Counted from the first letter of the stretch, positions 21,100 to 31,759 are shown. The stretch is DNA of 64,000 nucleotides from Bacillota bacterium (GCA_013540605.1 JABVCK010000005.1:117251-181250), one strand, 5' to 3'. The notes: a model not told the origin generated them from the letters alone. Made by a program: numbers and translations.

Positions 21100-22305
21100 T
21101 TATGTATATTTAATTACGCCATAGGTTTTTGCAGCCTGTTCAAAGCGAGAATCGAGGTAAGCTTTTGCCTGATGAGTAATTCTAATATGTGATTTTTGAT
21201 AATGTATGGATCGCAGCTCAATGGGTGTTTTAGCTGTGCCTATTGTTGACGGATATGTTCCAGTACCGACATCTGCCAACAAATCAAGCAAGGAAATGCC
21301 ATTTTTCTGAGGTGTATCCAAGAATTCGGCGTCATATAATTCGACAAAAGCCGGATACTCCCACATCCAATCAAATTCTTTTTTCATTTCTTCATCAGCG
21401 ATGTTCTCTTTAAAAAATCCTTTTGTTCGAGCTCTGCCCATGATAACGGGAGTGCTGTTACCTCGACCATCCGTACCGATTATTGCAAGATAGATGTAGT
21501 CGCCTGGCTTCATGCCACTGGGCTTATTACCAGCCGGGAAGCTGGTAAAGCCTGTTGGAAGCTTAGCCGAGCGAGCGATTTCATAACGATCCTCTGGGCC
21601 TTCACGGTTTTCAGCATCGCCTTCAAATTTAAGCCATATACCTTCAGTTATACCGTCTTTAACCCCAGAAGCAAGAATAGTCTGTATAGTATCTGGATTG
21701 CCGCCAGTCACTAACTCATCGCCTTTATTTAATATGGCGCCAAATTGATGCTCATTACGGTATTTTGTTGTTTTATCCTTTCTGTCCTTACGCAGTTTAT
21801 TTACCATTTCTATTTCACTCTGTATTAACTCAGCGGTTACTTTATAGTCGCCTTTTTCTTGGATTTTTGTAAGCGTATCGTTGTAATACGAGTGCATATC
21901 GGCGAGTATATCCGCTTCATCCCTAACAAAAATCGACAGCTCATGATTCAGCCGAAATCCTCCGGAAGTGAAATTTGCAGAACCAAGCATCCCAGCGGCG
22001 TTATCGATTAGATACAGTTTGGTATGCAATCCTTGAAGTGCATAAATCGTAACCCCGGCCTCATTCAAGCTTTTTAATGCATATAAACTGCTTGCACCGT
22101 TAACAAAATCCTCACGGGAGAAGCGAGTGATTATCTCACAACATATTGCCGGATTTATTTCGAGGATTGCCGCCAGTCTTTTTGAGATGTCAAGGCCTAT
22201 AAACGGACTGATGATACGCAAGCTTGCCTCAGTTCCTTCAAGTATCTCTTGCAGGCGATCCTCATGATCGGCAGATACAAGTTGGATTGACATCTTAATC
22301 ACCAC
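21100..22305 (-). CDS. Phospholipase D-like (HKD) domain protein
   Basis: LHTKLYLIDNAAGMLGSANFTSGGFRLNHEL (HxKx4D ... GSxN). Confidence 0.8.
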   Translation of the reverse strand: MVIKMSIQLVSADHEDRLQEILEGTEASLRIISPFIGLDISKRLAAILEINPAICCEIITRFSREDFVNGASSLYALKSLNEAGVTIYALQGLHTKLYLIDNAAGMLGSANFTSGGFRLNHELSIFVRDEADILADMHSYYNDTLTKIQEKGDYKVTAELIQSEIEMVNKLRKDRKDKTTKYRNEHQFGAILNKGDELVTGGNPDTIQTILASGVKDGITEGIWLKFEGDAENREGPEDRYEIARSAKLPTGFTSFPAGNKPSGMKPGDYIYLAIIGTDGRGNSTPVIMGRARTKGFFKENIADEEMKKEFDWMWEYPAFVELYDAEFLDTPQKNGISLLDLLADVGTGTYPSTIGTAKTPIELRSIHYQKSHIRITHQAKAYLDSRFEQAAKTYGVIKYT

Positions 22306-22337
22306 CTCTTTTCTACGTCATATGTTGTATTTAAGTT

Positions 22338-23838
22338 CTAATTTTCTTGCTTATTTTTTGCTTGCATGCGTTTATCCAGATATGAGAAAAGTCTGTACAC
22401 TTCATTCAAATACAGGAAACGCTTCAACGAGTTTAACTCGGTCTCGGCCTCAATGACATGGCCATGGGCTATTTTGTGCCTTGAATCATTAGACGCAACA
22501 TCCGGATTAGCGCAATCAAAATGCTCAACAAATGCAGACAGAATACGCTCAAGAACCGCCGAATATATCTGCCAATCTGAGAAGGATAAACTGCTCATCG
22601 GCTGTATATTTAAGTATTCTGTAATATCGTTAATTGCTTCCTGTGCGCGGAATTTCGGTGACTGCAGACCTATCCTCATGAAATCAGTTATAACGCCTTC
22701 TGTATGTATGCTCAATAGCGTCGTGGATGCATTATAGCAGCGCCGTGAATGGTTTACCAACGCCTGATGCAAAACAAGTTTTCTTGGTTTGAAATAGGTG
22801 GAGTCATTCCATTTATTCACGACTTTTTTTAGTTTTTCGCATTTGTTTTTTCTGAAATCCTGAACTACTAATCGATCAACTTCATCTTGGGTAATAGTGT
22901 CTTTCTTCTCATAAATTTCATCAATCACTTCCGTTGATAACTCGTTAAGATAAAACCATCCGAATTTGACCAGCAAATCATGCTTTTCACTCCATTGATG
23001 ATGATATGTCAGCATAGAAAAATCTATCGATGACATAAAGTCAGTAATAGCTGAAAATACTGGCTGCATTCGGCTAAATAAATCTGTTTGGAACTGAGCC
23101 ATCTGCAGTTCAAAGGGCTTTATAATTTCTGCAATATTAAATTTTATCTGAGAGACGCTATCTAAAATTGATCTTATTTCAGGATAATCAAATTTAGGGA
23201 TGGCGTTCAAATAGCTTAAATCCAATCCCCGATGCGTATTCAGTATAACGGAAGGCCTCCGTAATGCGGGAAAGGTTCTCCACCTTATTATAAATCGCAG
23301 AAAGTTCATGCATTTTTCTGATATGAGGGAAGTCAATTGAACGCGTAATGGCATTATATTCTGCAAGCATTTTTTTGATTGCTGATGAGCTTGGAATCTC
23401 GATTGCTTTTGATAGTTGACTCAAGGTCTTTGCAACAGGAGCGATGGCACTCTTTACGAGATTATCGTTCGCTTTATAAAAGCGCTCAAAGGGATTGTCA
23501 GCTTGAGTTTGCTCGTATACGTCGTTTAATCGCTCATCGGTTTCGAGTATGCTGACTAAAAGCGTCTCTAACTCCTCGTCGGATGCAGCGATGAAATCAT
23601 TTTCCTCTAAGAATGTTACAATGGTAGCTCCCTCTGTTTCCTGGTATATATAAAAGGCAGTCTTAGAGAATGCAAGTTTATAATCGCCGCTCTGTTCGTA
23701 ATAATCGCTTAATTCTTTCAGGCAATTCATGCTGAAAAACACATCAATCACTGCTGGTTTACCGGAAAAGGAAAGCGTCTTGAGCGCCCTTGGTATTTTC
23801 ATGAACATATCATTTGATGATTCACTCATGAGCCTCAC
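22338..23838 (-). pseudogene. HEPN-like protein, apparently one gene split by a frameshift (ORFs 23194-23838 and 22338-23366)
   Basis: Overlapping ORFs in two frames; C-terminal ORF has NDSRHKIAHGHV (RX4H HEPN-type motif). Confidence 0.5.
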
Positions 23839-25942
23839 CCCTTGTTTCCACCAGCTTTTTATATCTCTCCATCAATTGAGCAACGCACACCGCCTCTGTT
23901 GTTCCTTTTATCGGGAATCCATAGGCAGCCATAACAGCACGGTCAAGAGCATAATGTGCGTTTTGCAGGCCAGTGGTCGTTATCAGTATGGGGTCGTAGA
24001 GGTCTGCGAGGCTCAAATTAGGATATTTAGCACGTTCATCTAAAATTTTCTGTGCTGCCGCTTCTATGGCCTTAGTCTGTTCTTCGGTCGCATCTGGCCA
24101 CGGGAATGTATTGTACACAAGTTCTTTTGAATAGCGGTAACGCATTTCCAATCTTCCAGCAACGGCTCTCATCCATGCCATATGGACATTAGACGTGAGA
24201 ACGCCGAAATGATAGAGAGTAGCGTCCGGGACAATTTGAACAGCATCCGAAGCTATGCTGTCGGCATCAAGAAACCCTATCGGAATATAACGACGATTTT
24301 CTGATGATACGCGAGGGATAATCAGATAGTTTCCGTTTGGCTGGGCAATCTGAGCGAAAATAGATGGTACTTTTGCGTATCCGTTTGTCGTTTTTGCGTT
24401 ACTTGAAAGCCTAAACTCTTGTACCGCCGCAATGCGCTCACGCAAAATCTTGCTATTTTTAATTATTTCGATAGGTGCATTCAGGAGCCAAATGCAATAA
24501 CGCTCTTTATTATTGATAAATTCTTCAGCGCCGATATACGGCTTAATAACAGAATCCAGCAATGGCTCTTGTGAAAGTATCTGCTCACGTTCTTCCGGAG
24601 ATAACACAAAATATCCTCCGTCACGAGGCTGACTGCCAAACTTCATTTCCGGCACGTCGCAAAGCGGCTTTTTCTGAGGTTGGATGATAGTACTTTGAGC
24701 ATCGACGAGGTATGGAGAAATATTAGTAGCTTCTATTATATTTTCTCCATCAACAATGATCTTTTTCCCTCGCCTGGTACCCGCTACGCTAAAGCCAACG
24801 ATCACACAATGTACAGCGGCTTTGCCCTTTGCGGCATTGCTCCACTTGAATGTACGATAGGCATAATTGATTTCCATTCCATAATCATTAATCAGCGTAT
24901 CCCATAGAGGAGCGACCTGCTCGCCTTGACATATGCTGTTTGTCGAAACAAACCCGACAGGAATTCGTGTGCCGATAATATAGCGCGCCGCCTTAAAATA
25001 CCACGCAGTTACATAATCCAAATTATCAGCCATATTTTTATATCTCGGTGGAACCGTAGCTTCGACTTCAACTACCTGGGTAATTTCCTTCTTCTGCGTT
25101 TCGTTCATCGTTCTAGCACCGTTGAACGGCGGATTGCCGAGGATATAACTCAAATCTCGCTTCGGAACAACGCTCTCCCAGTCAATAGTCAGGGCATTCC
25201 CATGAACAATCGTTGCCGATTGAGTCAATGGCAGGCGGGCATAATACATGCCAAACTGTTCAGCAGCGCGAATATTCATCTGATGATCCATCAGCCACAT
25301 GCCTACCTGGGCAATCTGACAGGGAAAATCCTCGTACTCTATTCCATAAAACTGCTCTACATTTACCTTTAGAAGCGCAGACATATCAAGCATAAGCTGA
25401 TTAGTGTTGACCTTCATCTTTAACAGCTCCAGCTCCAATATACGCAGTTCACGGTATGTAATAATAAGAAAGTTGCCGCAGCCGCAAGCCGGATCAAGGA
25501 ACTTCATACGACTGATTTTTTCGTGAAAGAGGTCGAGTTGCTTAGGATCTGTTTTCACGCGGTCAAATTCCTGCCAGAGGTCGTCCAAGAAAAGATGGTT
25601 TATAACCTTCAGTATGTTCTCTTCACTGGTATAATGCGCCCCGAGCTCCCGCCGCTGATCCTTATCCATGACGCCTTGAAACATAGCGCCAAAGATAGCG
25701 GGAGATATTTTATTCCAATCGAAATTACAGCAATCCAAGAGTATCCCGCGCATTTTTGCGTTGAACTCTGCTGTAGGTAAAAGAGAGGCAAAAAGACCGC
25801 CGTTGATATAGCGGAACTGCTTGAGATCCGCTGATAACAGGGTACGCTTTGCCCTTACCTCATCAGGCATATTAAGGACTTCAAACAACTTGCCAATACG
25901 ATCCGATAGATCGCTGCCATCTTCTTTGGAGTTTGTTATATA
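23822..25942 (-). pseudogene. MmeI-like type IIG restriction-modification gene, methyltransferase/TRD part (3' portion of split gene; ORF 23822-25888 on track)
   Basis: LDPACGCGNFLIITYRELR (motif I), YILGNPPFNGARTM (motif IV NPPF); frame continues upstream through SKEDGSDLSDRIGKLFEVLNMPDE to the IS junction. Confidence 0.85.
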
Positions 25943-26880
25943 TATAGATTACGATAAAGGTATCACAAGGTAAAAATATCCATACCACAAACCATGCATT
26001 TTATTGTATTATGTTAACCATAAACATTTTATAGGATGGTGGTTAACACAATGGCAAGGATTGATAAATATTCGAAGCTGATAACAGTAACCCTGAAATC
26101 CAAGCTGTAAAGGAGGCTATTAAGAAAACCAAGGATAAACGGATGTACCAGCGTTATATGGTTATACTTTATCACCTTAAAGGATATATCAATGTAGATA
26201 TATCCAAGATGGTTGACCTATGCCAGCATACGATAGGTACTTACGTTAATAAATATAAAGAAAATGGCCTTCCCGGTCTGGCACTTGGTCATAGCCCTGG
26301 AGCTCCACGCAGGCTTTCTGATGAGCAGGAAGCAAAGCTTGTTGAAGTTATCACAACCAAAACACCGGATGAAGTCGGCTACCCAAATAAAAAGAATTGG
26401 ACTGTGTTTCTAAAAGGTAAGCAGCGAATCATCCCCACATACGGCAAGCATGAGGGAGTGAAGCTTATGGGTGTACTTAATTATGAAACAGGGCATGTTT
26501 ACTGCGTCGAGGAAAAGAAATATGATGCTGAAGTCTTTCTCAGGTTCCTTAAAAATGTCCTGTTACAATACCCCACAGGCAAAATCGTAATGATTTTGGA
26601 TAATGCAAAGATCCATCATGCTAAACTGCTTGAGCCATTTTTACAGGAGAATAAAGACAGGCTACAGCTTGTTTTCTTGCCTCCCTATAGCCCGAAACTT
26701 AATATGATTGAAGGACTATGGGGATGGTTGAAATCAGATGTAATTAATAATGTCTTCTACTCCTCTGTAAAACAAATTCGTGAAGCTGTTAGGGGGTTCA
26801 TTAATTCAATTAACAAGGTTCCGGAACAGGTCATAAACAGGTTATGCCTGCGAATGTAAAATCATTATCGTAATCTATAT
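25943..26880 (+). mobile_element. IS630-family insertion sequence (internally deleted)
   Basis: Terminal inverted repeats TATATAGATTACGATAA / TTATCGTAATCTATATA; TA-rich insertion point; encodes IS630-like transposase remnants. Confidence 0.85.
26051..26859 (+). pseudogene. IS630-family transposase, frameshifted near N-terminus and with an internal deletion
   Basis: MARIDKYS/KADNSNPEIQAVKEAI frame change; NWT joined directly to VFLKGKQRIIPTYG; retains MILDNAKIHHAK and YSPKLNMIEGLWGWLK. Confidence 0.75.
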
Positions 26881-27517
26881 AGTTTGTAAAACTGTCTTCG
26901 GGGAAGATACCTGTGTCGTCTGCGAACAGGCAGAACAGTAATCGAACAAGATAGACTTCAAGATCATGCCCTTCATAGCCATGTTCTTTCAGGGCATCAT
27001 GCAGCTTCGCCATTTTCTCGGCAGCCTTGACGTTGACCTCGACCTGGTTATCATATGTACGGATGGTTTCATATCCGGCAATATTGGCGAATCGTTTTAT
27101 ATTCTTGTGCAAATCCTTTGTTTTGAACGCAAACTTTTCACCTGTGCTGCGACGGTGTAGAACAATGTTTTCAAAATCGCACACCATCAAAAGATCAGGA
27201 ATATCTTCCGCAGGAAGATGTATGATATATTCTTTGAGCTGTTCATATGCGCGTGACAAATCCTTGCCGCGTGATTTCATCTCAACAGCAATCTGTTTTT
27301 TCCATAGATAATCTATGTAGCCTGTGCGTCCATCATCCAGCGGCACCTTGTATTCAAAGTCACCGGACTGCTCAGGATCGTCAATGCCGAACACCCGGAA
27401 GAAGTCCATTTCAAAGGCTTGTGCCTGAGCTTCCTCGTTGTGCGCATCCTTCCATCGCTTTGAAAATGCAACAGCGTTGCTCTTTATGTCATCCCATGTG
27501 AGTTTTATAACGTCCAC
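26881..27517 (-). pseudogene. MmeI-like type IIG restriction-modification gene, N-terminal nuclease part
   Basis: TGYIDYLWKKQIAVEMKSRGKDL (D...ExK nuclease motif); frame reaches the IS junction at ...DSFTNY. Confidence 0.8.
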
Positions 27518-27545
27518 CCCCAGATATCGTAATTAGTTGAAACAA

Positions 27546-28175
27546 TTATGTGTATGTACGTTCAATCAAACAGCATTCCCGTTCATCAATAGGACCCATG
27601 CTGTATTTTTCATATTTCTCTGCATCAAGCCTCTCACGCCTGATTCGCAAATTGGGGCTTTGACCTTTACTGAAGCCTTCTCTTTCTAAATCCCCAAGCC
27701 ATTCCATTGCTTTTGCGTCATCACCTGAAAAGTTTTTTACTCTGTAATAAGGATCAAAAAAATATAAACACTCGGCATCGGCGCTTAATGCTAAAGCATA
27801 GTGAAACTCTGAGCCAACTCTGTTGTTACATAGCCTGAGAAGCGCCACGCCTCCTCGGTTCAAGCAGGACACAATACTATTATTTTGCTTAAGATGAACA
27901 TCTCCGCCTTGCAAATAACGATAATCTATCGAAAACTTCTTGAAATCCTTTGGCTTGTACGATTCAACCCACTGTAGTATTAGCTGGCAGGCAAGGCCAG
28001 TCGTGCCTCGTCCTAATTCTCCGCGCTTGTTTATGCTGTCAAGAGAGTATTGCATCACCTTATGAATTACTTCCGGAGGCAAATCCTCACGCTCAAACAA
28101 GTATTGCAAGGCATTTATAAACGTTGTCGGAACACAGTCATAATTGGTCGCCTGATATCGGAAAGGTATCTTCAT
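27546..28175 (-). CDS. Peptidase C39-like / papain-fold candidate
   Basis: NYDCVPTTFINALQYL (Cys), EFHYALALS (His), YFFDPYYR (Asp): C39-like triad arrangement. Confidence 0.5.
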   Translation of the reverse strand: MKIPFRYQATNYDCVPTTFINALQYLFEREDLPPEVIHKVMQYSLDSINKRGELGRGTTGLACQLILQWVESYKPKDFKKFSIDYRYLQGGDVHLKQNNSIVSCLNRGGVALLRLCNNRVGSEFHYALALSADAECLYFFDPYYRVKNFSGDDAKAMEWLGDLEREGFSKGQSPNLRIRRERLDAEKYEKYSMGPIDERECCLIERTYT

Positions 28176-28177
28176 AG

Positions 28178-28690
28178 TTATTCTCCCGTTTCAATAAAAT
28201 CCTCGCTTTTCAACGTATCGCAAATGCGCATGTATATATCCTTATACTGAGGCGCCGAATCTTCCTTCGCATCCTCCATACGTTGCTTTATTTCGGTCAA
28301 TATATCAGCAACAGTTTCAAATTGCATATAGCCAGGCTGAGAATCAAGCAAGCTGCAGCAATCAATGAAAGCACGAAGGTTTTTCTGTACAACCGCCAGC
28401 TCTGGCATGGCACTTCTTATATCAGCAGAAGCAAGAGCGTCAATAGCCTCTTGAATAATCGCATTCATATCCGCGCCCCATATAGCAAGCCGGGAATAAG
28501 TAGCCCTTGCCTCCGAATCGCAAGCATTGGATAAGGCTCGTCCTAACCGTTGCATAGGCATTGAATCATCGCCTAGCCCTTGAAAATGTCGAGTATGGGC
28601 TGTTTCAATGCCAGAGGGTACATTTTGATAGTAATCCATTACAGCACTCAGAATACCGTAGCGGATTGCTCCAGAACCTTCATTCATCAT
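28178..28690 (-). CDS. Hypothetical helical protein
   Basis: ORF tightly packed between neighbouring minus-strand ORFs. Confidence 0.5.
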   Translation of the reverse strand: MMNEGSGAIRYGILSAVMDYYQNVPSGIETAHTRHFQGLGDDSMPMQRLGRALSNACDSEARATYSRLAIWGADMNAIIQEAIDALASADIRSAMPELAVVQKNLRAFIDCCSLLDSQPGYMQFETVADILTEIKQRMEDAKEDSAPQYKDIYMRICDTLKSEDFIETGE

Positions 28691-28696
28691 TACACC

Positions 28697-29161
28697 TCAA
28701 TCCCATAAGACATAAGCCTCTCCGCCCTCGTATAAGCTATGCTTACCACATTTAGGACATGGATATTTTTCAAGGCTTATTCTTTTACCTTCCCAGCCAT
28801 CAGCTTCTGTTGTATCATATTCAATCGGGTTTAGTGCAGCCTTACATTTGTGGCATTTATATTCCACCTCAAAACTGCCGCCATCATAATCTAAGTGAAT
28901 GAAAAAGCGCCCATAAAACTCGCCGCATTTAGGGCAGCGATATATTTCGTGGCCATAGCTGTCAGCAATCACCGCACCCTTATCCGCCAGTAACGCTTTT
29001 ATAAAATCAACCGATTTCTTTGATCTGATCAGCGACGGCAGTAAAGGAGCATCAGCTTCAAAGTCTATGAGACTGTGAGGACTATACATCATTCCAATGC
29101 CTGTTTTAAAGCTCTTTGTATAATCACAATTCTTACAGCTGATTGCATAGCTGCTGCCCAT
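28697..29161 (-). CDS. Zinc-ribbon protein
   Basis: CKNCDY, CPKCGEFYG, CHKCKAAL, CPKCGKHSLYEGG. Confidence 0.65.
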   Translation of the reverse strand: MGSSYAISCKNCDYTKSFKTGIGMMYSPHSLIDFEADAPLLPSLIRSKKSVDFIKALLADKGAVIADSYGHEIYRCPKCGEFYGRFFIHLDYDGGSFEVEYKCHKCKAALNPIEYDTTEADGWEGKRISLEKYPCPKCGKHSLYEGGEAYVLWD

Positions 29162-29172
29162 GGCGCACCTCC

Positions 29173-29616
29173 TTAAAAAAGCATAGGGTCAATTTTATAC
29201 TTTATTAGCCCCATTATTTTATCAGCTAATCTTTCACCAAAGGGCATTGGCGGCGCAAAGCCCTTCAGCTTGGTGTTCACGCCATTTGTGTATATCGTAA
29301 TCTGCCAACTGCCGCCGTCAGGAAAGGGAATATCATTTTCTACCGGCTTCAATTCAAGCAGGTCGAATTCTTCAAATAATGAAGCTGCTACGTTTTCTTG
29401 AAGCTTATATTCATAGCTCTCTTTGACCGGCAGTGTATATCCTGCTCCGAAGTCAAATGAATCGCTATATCTCATGTTTCTTTCGAAGGTCGTTCTGATA
29501 ACACCTTTACTGGAAATGAAGGTCTTGCAAGCTCCAAATTCGTCAGCTCTCATTAAGGCTCCTGAGCTATATGTTATTTCTATTGCAGTGGCTGTCACTG
29601 GTTCCATGCTATTCAC
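29173..29616 (-). CDS. Hypothetical protein
   Basis: ORF in the same tightly packed run; possible start at MEPVTATAIE. Confidence 0.5.
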   Translation of the reverse strand: MNSMEPVTATAIEITYSSGALMRADEFGACKTFISSKGVIRTTFERNMRYSDSFDFGAGYTLPVKESYEYKLQENVAASLFEEFDLLELKPVENDIPFPDGGSWQITIYTNGVNTKLKGFAPPMPFGERLADKIMGLIKYKIDPMLF

Positions 29617-29636
29617 CGCCTTTTGGTTCGTCCGGA
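29613..29636. repeat. 24-nt exact repeat TCACCGCCTTTTGGTTCGTCCGGA, copy 1
   Basis: Identical to 31756-31779. Confidence 0.9.
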
Positions 29637-29653
29637 CTTATTTTTGTTAATAA

Positions 29654-30655
29654 TCAATCTTCAGTTGTCACACTGATTTTTGAAATCCAGCCGATGACAG
29701 AATTGCCTTCATCATCTATGTACTCGACCTTATACCAACGCGGTATATCTAAGATTACTTGCAGTTTTGTATCGTATAGCAAACGGATAATTTGCGGCGA
29801 TTTAGAATTTGCTGACTCTCTTAATACAGCACTGTCCTTTATTACATAAGCAAAAACATCTGCTGATGTTTCTTCTTGTAGACCAAGTATTGATATTGCT
29901 GCTTGAATTTTTTCGGTATACCACTCAACTTTCTCAGCAACTTCTGGAATTACGGAAACTATGTAGATTATTAGGACAATTAACCAGAACTTTTTCTTAG
30001 CATCCTCAAATTTCTCTGGTATTGTTTTGTGCTTTTCAACTATCGCTATTTCATTGTCTAATTCTGTGCCAAGTTCATCAATAGTGTATTCTTGGCCGTC
30101 GTAGATAAGTGTGCCCTCGCCATAGCTAAGCAAGCTAAAATCGAAACCCCGAGCCATATCCGCAAGATTGGACTGTGCGGCAGCAACGGCTTTCATCAAA
30201 GGTGTATCAGAAATTACAGGCATTAACGTTTCAAAACTACGGAATAGCATGGCATTATTATTGTACCAAGCAGCGGCTTCCTGAGCAGCCTGCATAAGAT
30301 CACTGTTGGCAAACAAATCTTTTTGTAAGCGGGCAGCTTTATCTATGCTTTGCATATCTTGCTGATCGCCCAAAATATCTTTGAGTCTATTCTGAGTTTC
30401 AAGCATAGGCTGCGCGGCTTCTAATATACGCATTGTTTCAGTAGCCCTCTCAAACTGCGATGAAAACTCCAGCATTCTCTTGTTCTGATCCCATAAGTTT
30501 TGCAATTGTGAAATCTGGTTAATCCGAGAGGTTGCCTCGTTGATTTTCCTTATCCATTCGGGTTCTCTAAAACGCTCGGTCATTTCCCTTACTGATCTCA
30601 ACCATGGAGGTTCCTCAAGAAACCGATTTATCCCAGTAAAATTGTTCATTTTCAT
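29654..30655 (-). CDS. Hypothetical membrane-anchored protein with C-terminal SH3-like domain
   Basis: TM segment KKFWLIVLIIYIVSVIPEV; C-terminal DTKLQVILDIPRWYKVEYIDDEGNSVIGWISK. Confidence 0.55.
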   Translation of the reverse strand: MKMNNFTGINRFLEEPPWLRSVREMTERFREPEWIRKINEATSRINQISQLQNLWDQNKRMLEFSSQFERATETMRILEAAQPMLETQNRLKDILGDQQDMQSIDKAARLQKDLFANSDLMQAAQEAAAWYNNNAMLFRSFETLMPVISDTPLMKAVAAAQSNLADMARGFDFSLLSYGEGTLIYDGQEYTIDELGTELDNEIAIVEKHKTIPEKFEDAKKKFWLIVLIIYIVSVIPEVAEKVEWYTEKIQAAISILGLQEETSADVFAYVIKDSAVLRESANSKSPQIIRLLYDTKLQVILDIPRWYKVEYIDDEGNSVIGWISKISVTTED

Positions 30656-30676
30656 CCTCCCAATAAACGGATCACC

Positions 30677-31759
30677 TTAAGTTTCGTCATCATCTGCCGT
30701 TTTTGCTATCTGCTGTTCAAGAAGCTTGAGGTGCTTGTCATAATCTGATTCAAACAGCTTGTCCTGTATGATTCTATATTTCTCAAACTCGCTTTCGGCG
30801 TGTTCCTTAGCAATTTGAGCAGATATCCTGCCAGCGTCCGTCAAAACCTCGCGATCATCAGCTTGCAGGAATATATCAAGTCGCTTAGCCCAATCCTCCA
30901 TAGTCATTGGGATACGACGGCGTGCCCTATCCTCGGCTAAGTCGAGATATGCAGACACAATACGCTCCAAAGAAGATAATTCATCCCGCGACAGGTAGTT
31001 TTTCGCGACAGAAACATCATAGCGCTGTATTTTCCCGTCCGGTGCGTCTTCCCAAGTGGTCAGTCCCATATGTTCTTTTTTCGCATCGGCACGGTTATAA
31101 ATAAGTTCCGCGGCAGTTTGTCCGTGAACGGCAAAATGCATTTTGTTTTGCACTTTGGCGAAGAACTCGCGCGTTGTCTTTGCGTTCTTGTCATAATCGA
31201 GAGCGGTTGCGTAAATATCCGTGACTTTTTGATAAAACCTGCGCTCGGAAAGACGTATCTCACGGATTTTTTCAAGCAGTTTTTCATAATACTTTTCGGT
31301 TAGTACCGAACCGCCGTTTTTCAGACGGTCATCGTCAATAACCCAGCCTTGAATCGTGTAGTCCTTCGCAATTTTATTTACCCATTTTCGAAACTGCACA
31401 GCACGGTCAGAATTGATTTTGAATCCGACGGCAATAATCATCTGCAGATTGTAATGCTTAACCTCGCGGCTAACCTCGCGTGAGCCTTCAAGTTGAACTA
31501 TCCGGAAATTCCGGATAGTTGCTTCCGGTTCCAATTCATGATCAGCATATATTTTTTGTATATGCTCGTTTACTGTCCGCACATCTACATCATAAAGAGT
31601 GGCAAGCATTTTCTGCGTGAGCCAGATATTCTCATCTTCATAACGCATTTCAACACTATGAGGATTATCACCTGTCGCAGCGATGTATGTCAGGTATTCA
31701 GCCGCCGATGAGCGAATGCTTTTCTCTTCGGGTACTTTCTTTTTACTCATCGTCATCAC
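30677..31759 (-). CDS. RhuM family protein
   Basis: VEMRYEDENIWLTQKMLATLYDVDVRTVNEHIQKIYADHELEPEATIRNFRIVQ...REVKHYNLQMIIAVGFKINSDRAVQFRKW. Confidence 0.9.
   Translation of the reverse strand: MMTMSKKKVPEEKSIRSSAAEYLTYIAATGDNPHSVEMRYEDENIWLTQKMLATLYDVDVRTVNEHIQKIYADHELEPEATIRNFRIVQLEGSREVSREVKHYNLQMIIAVGFKINSDRAVQFRKWVNKIAKDYTIQGWVIDDDRLKNGGSVLTEKYYEKLLEKIREIRLSERRFYQKVTDIYATALDYDKNAKTTREFFAKVQNKMHFAVHGQTAAELIYNRADAKKEHMGLTTWEDAPDGKIQRYDVSVAKNYLSRDELSSLERIVSAYLDLAEDRARRRIPMTMEDWAKRLDIFLQADDREVLTDAGRISAQIAKEHAESEFEKYRIIQDKLFESDYDKHLKLLEQQIAKTADDDET

Noticed and set aside
19728-27517. Interpretation as a classical DISARM or BREX system
   Set aside because: PLD and a DNA methyltransferase are present, but no DrmA/DrmB, SNF2 helicase, PglZ or BrxC-like gene is visible, and the methyltransferase looks MmeI-like.
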